A stretch of DNA of 64,000 nucleotides from the NCBI GenBank assembly GCA_037044955.1, contig JBAOHX010000008.1, positions 62,001-126,000 of the forward strand, in the 5' to 3' direction. The notes under the pieces were generated by a model. That model ran no database searches, had not been told where the DNA came from, and saw nothing but the letters and a program-made list of their open reading frames with translations. This DNA is from JAJXWB01 sp037044955 (GTDB lineage Bacteria; Pseudomonadota; Alphaproteobacteria; Rhizobiales; Beijerinckiaceae). Of the stretch, positions 53,265 through 63,350 are shown in pieces. The stretch's first letter is position 1, and each line of letters begins with the position of its first letter. A program made the position numbers and the translations under genes.

Positions 53265-54143
53265 ATGAGACCTGGTCAGAACAAGAGAATGCGCGGGCGC
53301 AACAATCGCAAGGGCCCGAACCCGCTGACGCGAACCTACGAATTGAACGGGCCGGACGTGAAGGTGCGCGGCACCGCCCAGCACATTGCGGAGAAATACC
53401 TGCAGCTCGCCCGCGACGCGCAGTCCAGCGGCGACCCCGTCATGGCGGAAAGCTACCTCCAGCACGCCGAGCATTATTACCGGCTGATCGCGGCCGCCAT
53501 GGCCGCCCAGCAGGCGCAGATGCCGCTGCAGCCGGGCCAGCCGCCGCGGCCGCCGATCGAGAGCGAGATGGAGGACGACGAGGACGATGTCGTCAACGAC
53601 CGCTTCGCCTCCGTCGCCGAGCGCCTGCCGCAGCCGCAGTTCCAGCCGCCGCCGCAGCCCCAGTTCACGCCGCCGCCCGGCTACCAGGAACGCCAGCCCT
53701 ATAATGGCGGCGACCGCCAGCCGGGCCAGGAACGGCAGGAGCGACAAGAGCGACAGGATCGCCCGCCGCGTCACGAGCGCCCCTACAATGACCGCAACCA
53801 GCAGGGTCAGGGTTTCAATCGCGACAATCGTCGCTTCCGCGACCAGCGTCCGCCGGTAGACGGGCAGGGCGAACCGGTCGCGCAGGAGCAGCCCCGCGCC
53901 CCCGCGCAGGCCGAGACGCCGGCCGGGCTGCCGGCTTTCATCACCGCCCCCACCCGTCCGCTGCCCGCCGACGCGCCGCAGCCCGATCTTCCGGCTTTCG
54001 AGGGCGGCGAGGAGCAGCCGGATGCCGGCGGCTATCACCTGCGTCCGCGCCGTCGCCGTCGCGGTCGTCCCGGCCTTGTCGGGGCGGACGCCGAAGGCGG
54101 CAATACGCCGGCCGAAACCGGCGGCCAGCCGGACGGCGAGTGA
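53265..54143 (+). CDS. DUF4167 domain protein with low-complexity tail
   Basis: A 292-residue protein. The first ~80 residues are the DUF4167 domain, very conserved in Hyphomicrobiales: MRPGQNKRMRGRNNRKGPNP, TYELNGPDVKVRGTAQHIAE and YLQLARDAQSSGDPVMAESY. The rest is disordered: proline/glutamine-rich (QPQFQPPPQPQFTPPP), then Arg/Gln repeats (RQERQERQDRPPRHE, from short 9-base tandem copies around 53725-53765) and a basic patch RPRRRRRGRPGL near the C-terminus. The shape suggests an RNA-binding or ribonucleoprotein factor, but the function is unknown. It sits between prmC and clpB as usual. Confidence 0.87.
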   Translation: MRPGQNKRMRGRNNRKGPNPLTRTYELNGPDVKVRGTAQHIAEKYLQLARDAQSSGDPVMAESYLQHAEHYYRLIAAAMAAQQAQMPLQPGQPPRPPIESEMEDDEDDVVNDRFASVAERLPQPQFQPPPQPQFTPPPGYQERQPYNGGDRQPGQERQERQERQDRPPRHERPYNDRNQQGQGFNRDNRRFRDQRPPVDGQGEPVAQEQPRAPAQAETPAGLPAFITAPTRPLPADAPQPDLPAFEGGEEQPDAGGYHLRPRRRRRGRPGLVGADAEGGNTPAETGGQPDGE

Positions 54144-54313
54144 CGAACCGGGCGCGGCGCCGAATTCGGCGTCGCAGTCCTGTCGCAGCCCCTACACGAA
54201 ACTCGAACCGCTTCCTAAATCTCGTGACGACGGTCGCCGTATGGGACCGAATTGTTCGAGTATTGCCGCGATCAAGCTGCTACGGGGCTTGGTCGGCGGG
54301 CCAGGAGGTCGGC

Positions 54314-56975
54314 ATGAATACGGAAAAATATACGGAGCGCGCACGCGGCTTCGTGCAGGCGGCGCAGTCTCTGGCGATCCGCGAAGGGCATCAGCAGTTC
54401 ACGCCCGAGCATCTGCTCAAAGTTCTGCTGGACGATCCCGAAGGTTTGTCTGCTGGCCTGATCGACAAGGCGGGCGGGCGTTCGCGCGAAGCCCTTCAGC
54501 AGGTCGAACTCGCTTTGTCCAAGCTGCCGAAGGTGCAAGGTTCCGGCGCTGGGCAGCTCTATCTCAGCCCCACGACCGCGCGTCTCTTCGACAATGCCGA
54601 GAAGATCGCCCAGAAGGCCGGCGACAGTTTCGTCACGGTCGAACGCCTGCTGCTCGCGCTCGCGCTGGAGAAGGGTTCCGAGTCCGCGAAGATTCTTGCA
54701 AACGCCGGCGTGAATGCGCAGACGCTGAACGCTGCGATCGAGGATTTGCGCAAGGGCCGCACCGCGGATATCGGCCTCCGCCGAAAACGCTTATGACGCC
54801 CTGAAGAAATATGCGCGCGACCTCACCGAGGCCGCGCGCTCGGGCAAGCTCGATCCGGTGATCGGCCGCGACGAGGAAATTCGCCGCACCGTGCAGGTGC
54901 TGTCGCGGCGCACGAAGAACAATCCCGTGCTGATCGGCGAGCCCGGCGTCGGCAAGACGGCGATCGTCGAAGGCCTGGCGCTGCGCATCGTCAACGGCGA
55001 CGTGCCGGAATCGCTGAAGGACAAGAAGCTGCTCGCGCTCGACATGGGCGCGCTGATCGCCGGCGCGAAATATCGCGGCGAATTCGAGGAGCGGCTGAAG
55101 GCGGTGCTCAACGAGGTGACGGCGGCCGAAGGCGGCATCGTGCTGTTCATCGACGAGATGCACACGCTCGTCGGCGCAGGCAAGGCCGATGGCGCGATGG
55201 ACGCCTCGAACCTGCTCAAGCCCGCGCTTGCGCGCGGCGAATTGCATTGCATCGGCGCGACGACGCTCGACGAATATCGCAAGCATGTCGAGAAGGACGC
55301 AGCGCTCGCGCGGCGCTTCCAGCCCGTGTTCGTGTCCGAGCCGACGGTGGAAGATACGATCTCGATCCTGCGCGGCCTGAAGGAGAAGTACGAGCTGCAC
55401 CACGGCGTGCGCGTCACCGACGCTGCGCTGGTCGCGGCCGCGACGCTGTCGAACCGCTACATCACCGACCGTTTCCTGCCCGACAAGGCGATCGACCTCG
55501 TCGACGAGGCGGGTTCGCGGCTGCGCATGCAGGTCGATTCCAAGCCCGAGGAACTCGACGAGTTCGACCGGCGCATCATCCAGCTCAAGATCGAGCAGGA
55601 GGCGCTGAAGAAGGAGAGCGACCGCGCGTCGAAGGACCGGCTGACCAAGCTCGAGGGCGAACTCGCCGATCTCGAGGAGAAGTCGGCGGCGCTGACGCAG
55701 CGCTGGCGCGCCGAGAAGGACAAGCTCGGCTCCGCGCAGAAGCTGAAGGAACAGCTCGAACAGGCGCGCAACGAACTCGCGCGGGCGCAGCGTCGCGGCG
55801 AGTACCAGCGCGCGGGCGAACTGACCTATGGCGTGATTCCCGATCTCGAGAAGAAACTCGCGGAAGCCGAATCTTCCAGTGCTTCCGCACTGGTGGAAGA
55901 AGCCGTGACGCCCGACCATGTCGCGCAGGTCGTTTCGCGCTGGACAGGCGTGCCGGTCGACAAGATGCTCGAAGGCGAGAAGGACAAGCTGCTCAAGATG
56001 GAGCAGCAGCTCGCCAGGCGCGTCGTCGGCCAGAAGGAAGCGGTCGCGGCCGTCTCCACCGCCGTGCGTCGCGCGCGCGCGGGATTGCAGGATCCCAACC
56101 GGCCGATCGGCTCCTTCATGTTCCTCGGCCCGACAGGCGTCGGCAAGACGGAGCTGACCAAGGCGCTCGCGAGCTTCCTGTTCGACGACGAGACGGCGAT
56201 GGTGCGCCTCGACATGTCCGAATACATGGAGAAGCACTCGGTCTCGCGCCTCATCGGCGCGCCTCCTGGCTATGTCGGCTACGAGGAAGGCGGCGCGCTC
56301 ACCGAGGCGGTGCGGCGGCGGCCCTATCAGGTCGTGCTGTTCGACGAGATCGAGAAGGCGCATCCCGACGTGTTCAACGTGCTCCTTCAGGTGCTGGACG
56401 ATGGGCGGCTCACGGACGGACAGGGCCGCACGGTCGACTTCCGCAACGTGCTGATCATCATGACGTCGAACCTCGGCGCCGAATTCCTCGTGATGCAGAA
56501 GGAAGGCGAGGATTCATCGGCCGTGCAGAACGAGGTCATGCAGGTCGTGCGCTCGCACTTCCGGCCGGAATTCCTCAACCGCGTGGACGAGATCATCCTG
56601 TTCCATCGCCTGCGGCGCGCCGACATGGGCGCGATCGTCGACATCCAGTTCGGCCGCCTCGCCAAGCTGCTCGAGGATCGCAAGATCACGCTCAACCTCG
56701 ACGCCAAGGCGCGCGCGTGGCTCGCCGACCGTGGCTATGACGCCGCCTATGGCGCGCGCCCGCTCAAGCGCGTGATCCAGAAGGCGGTGCAGGATCCGCT
56801 GGCCGAAATGATTTTGGCTGGCGACGTCGGCGATGGCGAGAACGTCGCGCTGTCGACAGGACCCGCGGGCCTGACGATCAACGGCAAGGCGGTAGCGAAA
56901 GGCGAAGCCGCCAACGACGAGCCGGATGTCGGCTCCGTCGTGCCCTTCCCGAAGGGCGCGGACTCGCTCCACTAA
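54314..56975 (+). CDS. clpB: ATP-dependent disaggregase ClpB, frame broken
   Basis: ClpB, with DnaK, dissolves protein aggregates after heat shock. The N-terminal domain starts at ATG 54314 (MNTEKYTERARGF) behind a strong AGGAGGT site (54303-54309). It changes frame at 54766-54773 (GGATATCGGCC) and goes on SASAENAYDALKKYARDL. The rest is intact: Walker A GEPGVGKTAI and B VLFIDEMHTL in the first AAA+ module, the long coiled-coil M domain, and GPTGVGKTEL with VLFDEIEKAH in the second. One CG restored gives 887 residues. The single-extra-A alternative (TADSASAEN) matches the family consensus slightly better, so the exact lost bases are open. Confidence 0.93.
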
Positions 56976-56980
56976 AAAGG

Positions 56981-57006
56981 AAAGGGCGGCCTTGAGCCGC
57001 CCTTTC
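56981..57006 (+). terminator. Terminator between clpB and uppP
   Basis: AAAGGGCGGC and GCCGCCCTTT form a 10-bp stem with loop CTTGA and a short T/C tail. Being symmetrical and followed on the minus strand by a run of T (from AAAAAGG), it may serve both convergent genes. Confidence 0.75.
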
Positions 57007-57879
57007 TCATTTCAGGAAGCCGACATAGGCGCCGACCAGCAGGAAGACGCCGATCAGGCCGCGGTAGATCACGAAGGGCCAGGCCGAGAATTTTTCCAGA
57101 ATGCGCAGCAGGCCCCAGATCGCTGCAAACGCCGAGATCGAGGCGACGGCGAGGCCGACGCCGAGCACCGACCAGCCGTAGGCGCTCAAGCCCGCCTTGT
57201 AGAGGACGTGGAACTCCTTCAATCCCGCGCCGGCGATGGCCGGCAGGCCGAGCAGGAAGGAGAATCGCGCGGCGTCCTCGCGGTTGAGATCGCGGAACAG
57301 CGCGGCGGTCAGGGTCGAGCCGGAACGCGAGACGCCGGGAATGAGCGCGCCGCATTGCGCGATGCCGACGATCAGCGCGTCTTTCAGATTGATCTGATCG
57401 AACTTGCGCGAATGATCGCAGTAGATTTCGGCGATGGCGAGAATGACGGCCAGCGTGATCATGGAAATGCCGATCACCGGCAGGCTGCGCAGCGGCGTGT
57501 CGCAAGCGTTGAGCACGGGCGCGAGCAGGACGCCGGAAATCACGATCGGCAACGTCGCCAGCACGATCCACATCGCGAAGCGGAAGTTCCAGTCGCTGAA
57601 GTCGCGACGTACGACGGCGCCGACCGAGCCGAAGACGAGGCCGCGCACGTCCTTCCAGAAGTAGCTGATGACGGCGATGACGGCGGCCGCCTGCATGGCG
57701 GCGGAAAAGGCCGAGCCCGGATCGCGCCAGCCGAACAGCGCCGGCACGATGCGCATGTGCGCGGTCGAGGAAATGGGCAGGAGTTCGGTGATGCCCTGGA
57801 CGACGCCGAGCGCCGCCACCTTGGCGTAGCCGAGTTCGATGAAGCCTGTGTCCAGGCCATTGGTGCAGGCTGACGCCAT
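57007..57879 (-). CDS. uppP: Undecaprenyl-diphosphatase
   Basis: UppP (BacA) removes a phosphate from undecaprenyl-PP to recycle the lipid carrier of peptidoglycan and causes bacitracin resistance when abundant. The 290-residue, multi-helix protein has both active-site regions: the Glu-rich VVQGITELLPISSTAH and the Arg/Ser motif PGVSRSGSTLTAALF. Its N-terminus starts MASACTNGLDTGFIEL. It is convergent with clpB and is followed on its own strand by nothing. Confidence 0.94.
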   Translation of the reverse strand: MASACTNGLDTGFIELGYAKVAALGVVQGITELLPISSTAHMRIVPALFGWRDPGSAFSAAMQAAAVIAVISYFWKDVRGLVFGSVGAVVRRDFSDWNFRFAMWIVLATLPIVISGVLLAPVLNACDTPLRSLPVIGISMITLAVILAIAEIYCDHSRKFDQINLKDALIVGIAQCGALIPGVSRSGSTLTAALFRDLNREDAARFSFLLGLPAIAGAGLKEFHVLYKAGLSAYGWSVLGVGLAVASISAFAAIWGLLRILEKFSAWPFVIYRGLIGVFLLVGAYVGFLK

Positions 57880-57982
57880 GTGAGTTCCGTTTTCCGTTGG
57901 CGGGCTGACGCGCGACTCTACGGCGCGACCGTTTACGCAACGCTAACCATAGACGCGACGAGGCGGGCGAGATGAAGGCGGC

Positions 57983-59969
57983 TCAGGCCGCCTTCTGACG
58001 TCCCGCGTCCACGATCCGGACGATGTCCGACATGATCGCGTTGAGGTCGAAATCCTTCGGCGTATAGACGGCGGTCACGCCGGCGGCCTTCAGCACCTTC
58101 TCGTCTTCCGGCGGAATGATGCCGCCGACGATGACGGGAATGTCGTTCAGGCCTTCCGCGCGCATCCGCTCCATGATGTCGCGCACCAGCGGCACGTGCG
58201 ATCCGGAAAGGATCGACAGGCCGACGCAATGCACGCCCTCTTCGAGCGCGGCGTTGACGATCTCGGCGGGCGTCAGGCGAATGCCCTCGTAGACCACCTC
58301 CATGCCGCAGTCTCGCGCGCGAACCGCGATCTGTTCGGCGCCGTTGGAATGGCCGTCGAGACCGGGCTTGCCGACGAGGAATTTGATGCGGCGACCCAGC
58401 GCCTGCGACACGCGCTCGACGTTCGCCGCGCACGCCGGCGATATCGCCGCCGAAGTCTGGCGCGCGGCGCGGCCGACGCCGGTCGGCGCGCGATATTCGC
58501 CGAAGATTTCGCGCAAGGTCGCCCCCCATTCGCCCGTGGTCACGCCGGCCTTGGCCGCGGCGATGGAGGGCTCCATCACGGAGCGCCCTTCCGAGGCCGC
58601 GGCGCGCAGCTCTGCGATCGCTTTCGCCACTGCTTTCGCGTCGCGTTGATCGCGCCAGGCCTTCAGGCGCTCGATCTGCTGCGCTTCGACGCCTTCGGGC
58701 ACGACCATGATCGCGCCTTCGCCAGCGGTGAGCGGCGAGGGTTCGGTCTCGACGAACTTGTTGACGCCGACGACGGTCTGCTCGCCCTTCTCGATGGCTT
58801 CCAGACGGCGCGTGTTGGATTCGACCAGTTTCGATTTCATGTAGCCGGTGTCGATGGCGGCGACGGCGCCGCCCATGGCGTCGATCGCCGCAAGCTCTTC
58901 ACGCGCGGCCTGCTTCAATTCCTCGACTTTTCGCGTGACTTCGGGCGAACCGTCGAACAGGTCGCCGTATTCGAGCAGATCGGTCTCGTAAGCCAGGATC
59001 TGCTGCATGCGCAGCGACCATTGCTGGTCGAAGGGGCGCGGCAGGCCGAGCGCCTCGTTCCACGCCGGCAATTGCACGGCGCGCGCGCGGGCGTTCTTGG
59101 AGAGAACGACGGCGAGCGTCTCGATGAGGATGCGGTAGACGTTGTTTTCCGGCTGCTGCTCGGTGAGGCCCAGCGAATTGACCTGCACGCCGTAACGGAA
59201 GCGCCGCATCTTCTCGTTCGTCACGCCGTAGCGGTCGCTGCGTGATCTCGTCCCAGAGTTCGGTGAAGGCGCGCATCTTGCAGAGTTCGGTGACGAAGCG
59301 CATGCCGGCGTTGACGAAGAAGGAGATGCGGCCGACGACGTCCTCGAATTCCTTTTCCGAAACGCCCGCGGCCTTCACCGTGTCGAGAACGGCGACGGCG
59401 GTGGCGAGCGCGTAGGAGAGTTCCTGCACCGGCGTCGCGCCGGCTTCCTGCAGGTGGTAGGAGCAGACGTTCATCGGATTCCACTTGGGAACCTGTGCCG
59501 TCGTGAACAGGATCATGTCGCGCGTCAGGCGCAGCGAGGGCGCCGGCGGGAACACGTAAGTTCCGCGAGACAGATATTCCTTGATGATGTCGTTCTGCGT
59601 CGTGCCCTGCAGCGCGGTGCGCGGTGCGCCCTGCTCGTCGGCGGCGGCGATGTAGAGGGCCATCAGCCAGGGCGCGGTGGCGTTGATGGTCATCGATGTA
59701 TTCATCTGCGCGATCGGGATGCCGTCGAACAGGGTGCGCATGTCGCCGAGATGCGACACGGGCACGCCGACCTTGCCGACCTCGCCGCGGGCCAGCTGAT
59801 GATCGGAATCGTAGCCGGTCTGGGTCGGCAGATCGAAGGCGATGGACAGGCCCGTCTGGCCCTTGGCCAGGTTGCCCTTGTAGAGCCTGTTGGAATCGGC
59901 GGCCGTCGAATGGCCGGCGTAGGTGCGGAAAATCCAGGGCTTTTCGCGGTGGGACCTGTTCTCGACCAT
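57983..59969 (-). CDS. ecm: Ethylmalonyl-CoA mutase, frame broken
   Basis: Ecm rearranges (2R)-ethylmalonyl-CoA to methylsuccinyl-CoA with coenzyme B12, a defining step of the ethylmalonyl-CoA pathway. The catalytic barrel comes first: RTYAGHSTAADSNRLYKGNL, FDLPTQTGYDSDH, ITQ-LWDEIT. The B12 domain is in the second part, with GLDGHSNGAEQIA (the DxHxxG ligand loop) and VGGIIPPED. The frames meet at 59228-59236 (CAGCGACCGC), where one CG gives QRDRYGV and a 662-residue protein. Methylmalonyl-CoA mutase is the alternative, but the single-subunit form beside ccr favours Ecm. Confidence 0.88.
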
Positions 59970-60141
59970 CTGAACCTCGTCAGCCTGCTCAGCCGTGGCG
60001 TTTCCCTACCTGTTTAGCCGGCAAGCTGGCAATTGGCCTGATATCGACCAATCTCCGAGCCGCTCGGGCATTGCAAAGGAAGGGAAAATCGCCCCATAAG
60101 AAAACGAATGTTACCGTTTACCTATGAACCATCTTGCTTTG

Positions 60142-60170
60142 CGCTGCAATTTGTATAGTGCAATGCAGCG
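60142..60170. promoter_or_regulatory. Inverted repeat between ecm and ccr
   Basis: CGCTGCA (60142-60148) and TGCAGCG (60164-60170) are a perfect inverted repeat with a 15-base spacer that contains a TATAGT -10-like box (60154-60159). The site lies 53 bases before ccr, in the 253-base divergent region. It could be the operator of a C2-assimilation regulator; unproven. Confidence 0.4.
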
Positions 60171-60222
60171 AACTAGGTAAGATGACGGACCCGCAGGGGT
60201 CGCTGATCGAGGGAGCACGCAG

Positions 60223-61512
60223 GTGACCGGACTCAAGCTCGTCGAAGGCAAGGGCCAGGGCGAACTCAAGGATCTCTACGATCTCGGCGATGTTCCGCCG
60301 CTCGGCCACGTGCCGAAGAACATGCACGCCTGGGTGATCCGCAAGGAGCGGCACGGCCCGCCGGACACCGCCATGCAGCTCGAGGTCGTCCCGACCTGGC
60401 AGCTCGATAGCCACGACGTGCTGGTCTACGTGATGGCCGCCGGCGTCAATTACAACGGCGTGTGGGCCGCGCTCGGCGAGCCGATCTCCGTGCTCGACGC
60501 CCACAAGCAGCCCATGCATATCGCCGGCTCCGACGCCTCGGGCATCGTCTGGGCGGTGGGCTCCAAGGTCAAGCGCTGGAAGGTCGGCGACGAGGTCGTG
60601 GTTCACTGCAACCAGGACGACGGCGACGACGAGGAATGCAACGGCGGCGACCCGATGTTTTCGGCCTCGCAGCGCATCTGGGGCTACGAGACGCCGGACG
60701 GCTCGTTCGCGCAGTTCTGCCGCGTGCAGGACCGCCAGCTGATGGAACGGCCGAAGCACCTGACCTGGGAAGAGGCCGCCTGCTACACGCTGACGCTGGC
60801 GACCGCCTATCGCATGTTGTTCGGCCACGAGCCGCACCGCCTGAAGCCCGGCGACAACGTGCTGGTGTGGGGCGCCTCGGGCGGTCTCGGCGTGTTCGGC
60901 GTGCAGCTTTGCGCGGCGGCGGGCGCCAACGCCATCGGCGTGATCTCGGACGAGACCAAGCGCGACTACGTGATGAGCCTCGGCGCCAAGGGCGTCATCA
61001 ACCGCAAGGATTTCGAGGGCTGCTGGGGCCAGTTGCCCAAGGTGAACACGCCCGAGTTCAACGCCTGGACCAAGGCCGCGCGCGGCTTCGGCAAGGCGAT
61101 CTGGGACATCACCGGCAAGAAGGACGTCGACACGGTCTTCGAGCATCCCGGCGAATCGACCTTCCCGCTCTCCTGCCTCGTCGTGAAGCGCGGCGGCATG
61201 GTGGTGTTCTGCGCGGGCACGACCGGCTTCAACCTGACCTTCGACGCGCGCTACGTGTGGATGCGCCAGAAGCGCATCCAGGGCTCGCATTTCGCCCATC
61301 TGAAGCAGGCGTCGGCCGCCAACAAGTTCGTGCTCGACCGGCGCGTCGATCCCTGCATGTCGGAAGTGTTCCCCTGGGACAAGATCCCGCTGGCGCACAT
61401 GAAGATGTGGAAGAACCAGCATGCGCCCGGCAACATGGCGGTGCTCGTCAATTCGCCGAAGCCGGGCCTGCGCACCGTCGAGGACGTGGTCGAGGCCGGC
61501 AAGTCCGCCTGA
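60223..61512 (+). CDS. ccr: Crotonyl-CoA carboxylase/reductase
   Basis: Ccr reduces crotonyl-CoA with NADPH and fixes CO2 to give ethylmalonyl-CoA, the core reaction of the ethylmalonyl-CoA pathway. The 429-residue medium-chain reductase starts at GTG 60223 and has GVNYNGVWAALGEPI, the cofactor loop VWGASGGLGVFGVQLCAAAG (NADPH Rossmann motif), and the CO2-pocket neighbourhood around DTVFEHPGESTFP, with the catalytic His and Glu of the family. It is divergent from ecm, so the two consecutive steps share one control region. Confidence 0.96.
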   Translation: MTGLKLVEGKGQGELKDLYDLGDVPPLGHVPKNMHAWVIRKERHGPPDTAMQLEVVPTWQLDSHDVLVYVMAAGVNYNGVWAALGEPISVLDAHKQPMHIAGSDASGIVWAVGSKVKRWKVGDEVVVHCNQDDGDDEECNGGDPMFSASQRIWGYETPDGSFAQFCRVQDRQLMERPKHLTWEEAACYTLTLATAYRMLFGHEPHRLKPGDNVLVWGASGGLGVFGVQLCAAAGANAIGVISDETKRDYVMSLGAKGVINRKDFEGCWGQLPKVNTPEFNAWTKAARGFGKAIWDITGKKDVDTVFEHPGESTFPLSCLVVKRGGMVVFCAGTTGFNLTFDARYVWMRQKRIQGSHFAHLKQASAANKFVLDRRVDPCMSEVFPWDKIPLAHMKMWKNQHAPGNMAVLVNSPKPGLRTVEDVVEAGKSA

Positions 61513-61527
61513 CGGATCTTCGCAAGT

Positions 61528-62394
61528 TCATGCGCCGGCGCGCGGGCCATCCCGCGCGCCGGTTTTTTTGCGCGCCACGCCGGCGATCGAGGAATTGAAC
61601 TCGCCGCCGAAGATGAAGATCGCGGAGAGAACGTAGAGGAACACCAGCGCGATCATCACCGACGCGAGGCCCGCGTAGGTCGTGACGTAATTCTGCGAGA
61701 AACGCGCGAGGTAGAAGCCGAAACCCTCGCCGAAGCCGAGCCAGAGGACCAGCGTCAGCGCGATGCCCGGCGCGATTTCCGCCAGCGCGCGCTTTCCCGC
61801 GGCGAGATATTTGTGGGCGAAGACCAGCGTCGCCAGCAAGATCAGAGAAATCGTCGCCAGGCGGATCGCGTCGAACAGCGATTGCAGGTGCGTGAGGTTC
61901 GGCAGCCAGCGCACGGCCTGCGCCCAGACGATGGGTTCGAGCACGACGAGGAACGTGAAGCCCATCAGCGCGACTGCGCCGAGCAGGACGAAAAATACGC
62001 TTTCGAGCCGCAGCACCCACCAGGCGCGCGCGTCGGTTGCGTCATAGGCGCGGTTGAGGCCGATGCGCACGGCGTCGACGGCGCTGGAGGCGAAATAGAC
62101 GGCGAGCAGCGCGCTCAGGGTCGCAAGGCCGGTGCGCGGCTGCGTCAGGACGCTCTCGACCTCGTGCGCGATCGGGCCCGCCACCTGCGGCGGCCAGCTC
62201 TCGAACAGGAGATCGGTCGCGCGCTTGGCGAGATCCGGCGTGCCGATGAAACCGGCGAGCGTTCCGACGAGAATGAGGAAGGGGAAGAGCGAGGTGAGCC
62301 CGGACAGGGCGATATGGCTGGCGATCGCCCAGCCGTCGTCGTCCGAGAACCTGGTCCAGGACCGGTAGAAAATGCGCCAGATCCGTCCGAGCAT
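61528..62394 (-). CDS. YihY/BrkB family inner-membrane protein
   Basis: A polytopic protein with six predicted helices, about 288 residues from ATG 62394 (MLGRIWRIFYRSWTRF); a further ATG at 62454 gives an unlikely leader. Family features: FSDDDGWAIASHIALSGLTSLFPFLI, VYFASSAVDAVRIGLNRAYD and FYLARFSQNYVTTYAGLAS. The family is often misannotated as ribonuclease BN; the function is unknown. Its C-terminal tail (KKTGARDGPRAGA) is encoded by the ccr terminator hairpin, so the end could be fortuitous. Confidence 0.9.
   Translation of the reverse strand: MLGRIWRIFYRSWTRFSDDDGWAIASHIALSGLTSLFPFLILVGTLAGFIGTPDLAKRATDLLFESWPPQVAGPIAHEVESVLTQPRTGLATLSALLAVYFASSAVDAVRIGLNRAYDATDARAWWVLRLESVFFVLLGAVALMGFTFLVVLEPIVWAQAVRWLPNLTHLQSLFDAIRLATISLILLATLVFAHKYLAAGKRALAEIAPGIALTLVLWLGFGEGFGFYLARFSQNYVTTYAGLASVMIALVFLYVLSAIFIFGGEFNSSIAGVARKKTGARDGPRAGA
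61535..61569 (+). terminator. Rho-independent terminator of ccr inside the yihY-type coding end
   Basis: CCGGCGCGCGGG (61535-61546) and CCCGCGCGCCGG (61551-61562) give a 12-bp stem with a CCAT loop, then T7. The same bases encode the last residues of the convergent YihY protein (61528-62394). Confidence 0.88.
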
Positions 62395-62474
62395 ATGTGC
62401 GTCCGCGTCGTGACCCGGTAGAAGTTCGCATCTCGTCAACGCGCCGGCCAGCAAAATGGCGCCAAGGAGCCAAT

Positions 62475-63347
62475 ATGCTCGTCCGGCTCGCGCCGATCCT
62501 GTTTCCGCTGATCTGGTCGACCGGCTGGATCGTCGCCCGCTATACGGTCGATTTCGCGGACCCGCTCGCCTTCCTGTGCATTCGCTATCTCTGCGCCGGG
62601 CTCGCGCTCGCGGCCTTCGCCGTCTATGCCGGCGCGCAATGGCCGCGCAGCGCGATGGAGGCGACGCACGCCATCGTCTCGGGCGTGTTGCTGCACGCGA
62701 TCTACCTCGGCGGCGTCTGGTGGGCGATCGAGCAGGGGGTGCCGGCCTCCATCTCGGCGCTGCTGGCGGCGCTGCAGCCGATCATGACCGCCTTTCTCGC
62801 GCCCGCGCTGATCGGCGAGCGCATCGGGCTGGCGCGCTGGAGCGGCGTCGTCATCGGCTTTGCCGGCATATGCCTGGTGCTGGCGCCGAAGCTCGTCGGT
62901 CTCGACCCGGCGCAGCTTCGCGCGGCGCTCGTGCCCATCGGCGTCAATTTCATCGCCATGGTCGGCGTCACCGCGGGAACGTTCTACCAGAAGCGCTTCA
63001 TCCATACCGGCGACCTGCGCACGGTGGCGACGCTGCAATATGTCGGCGCGCTGGCGGCGGGCATTCCGATGGCGGCGCTCGCCGGGGAGTTCCGCATCGA
63101 CTGGACGCCGACCGCCTTCGTCGTTCTCGCATGGTCGGTGCTGGCCCTGTCGATCGGCGCGATCGCGCTGCTGCTGCTGCTCATCCGGCGCGGCGAAGTC
63201 TCGCGTTCGGCGCAGCTCATCTTCCTCGTGCCGCCGCTCTCGGCGTTGCAGGCGCATTTCCTGTTCGGGGAAAATCTGACGCTCGTCCAGATCGTCGGCA
63301 TGGCGCTGACCGCCTGCGGCGTCGCGCTGGCGGCGCGCGCGAAGTAG
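62475..63347 (+). CDS. DMT-superfamily transporter (EamA)
   Basis: A 290-residue inner-membrane exporter of two EamA repeats, about ten helices. Each half has the family start: FPLIWSTGWIVARYTVDFAD and, in the second, GVNFIAMVGVTAGTFYQKRF. The conserved GxWWAxxQGVPASISALL region is at ~75-95. Substrate unknown; candidates are amino acids or metabolites. Divergent from the YihY gene, with 80 bases between, and convergent with the last gene, three bases on. Confidence 0.9.
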   Translation: MLVRLAPILFPLIWSTGWIVARYTVDFADPLAFLCIRYLCAGLALAAFAVYAGAQWPRSAMEATHAIVSGVLLHAIYLGGVWWAIEQGVPASISALLAALQPIMTAFLAPALIGERIGLARWSGVVIGFAGICLVLAPKLVGLDPAQLRAALVPIGVNFIAMVGVTAGTFYQKRFIHTGDLRTVATLQYVGALAAGIPMAALAGEFRIDWTPTAFVVLAWSVLALSIGAIALLLLLIRRGEVSRSAQLIFLVPPLSALQAHFLFGENLTLVQIVGMALTACGVALAARAK

Positions 63348-63350
63348 AGA

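Noticed and set aside
4474..59236. Programmed +1 ribosomal frameshifting or wide gene decay as the reason for the breaks
   Set aside because: Formally the sign fits +1 shifts, but six in one gene and breaks in essential leuS and prmC, with no shared slippery codon, make this far less likely than lost bases.
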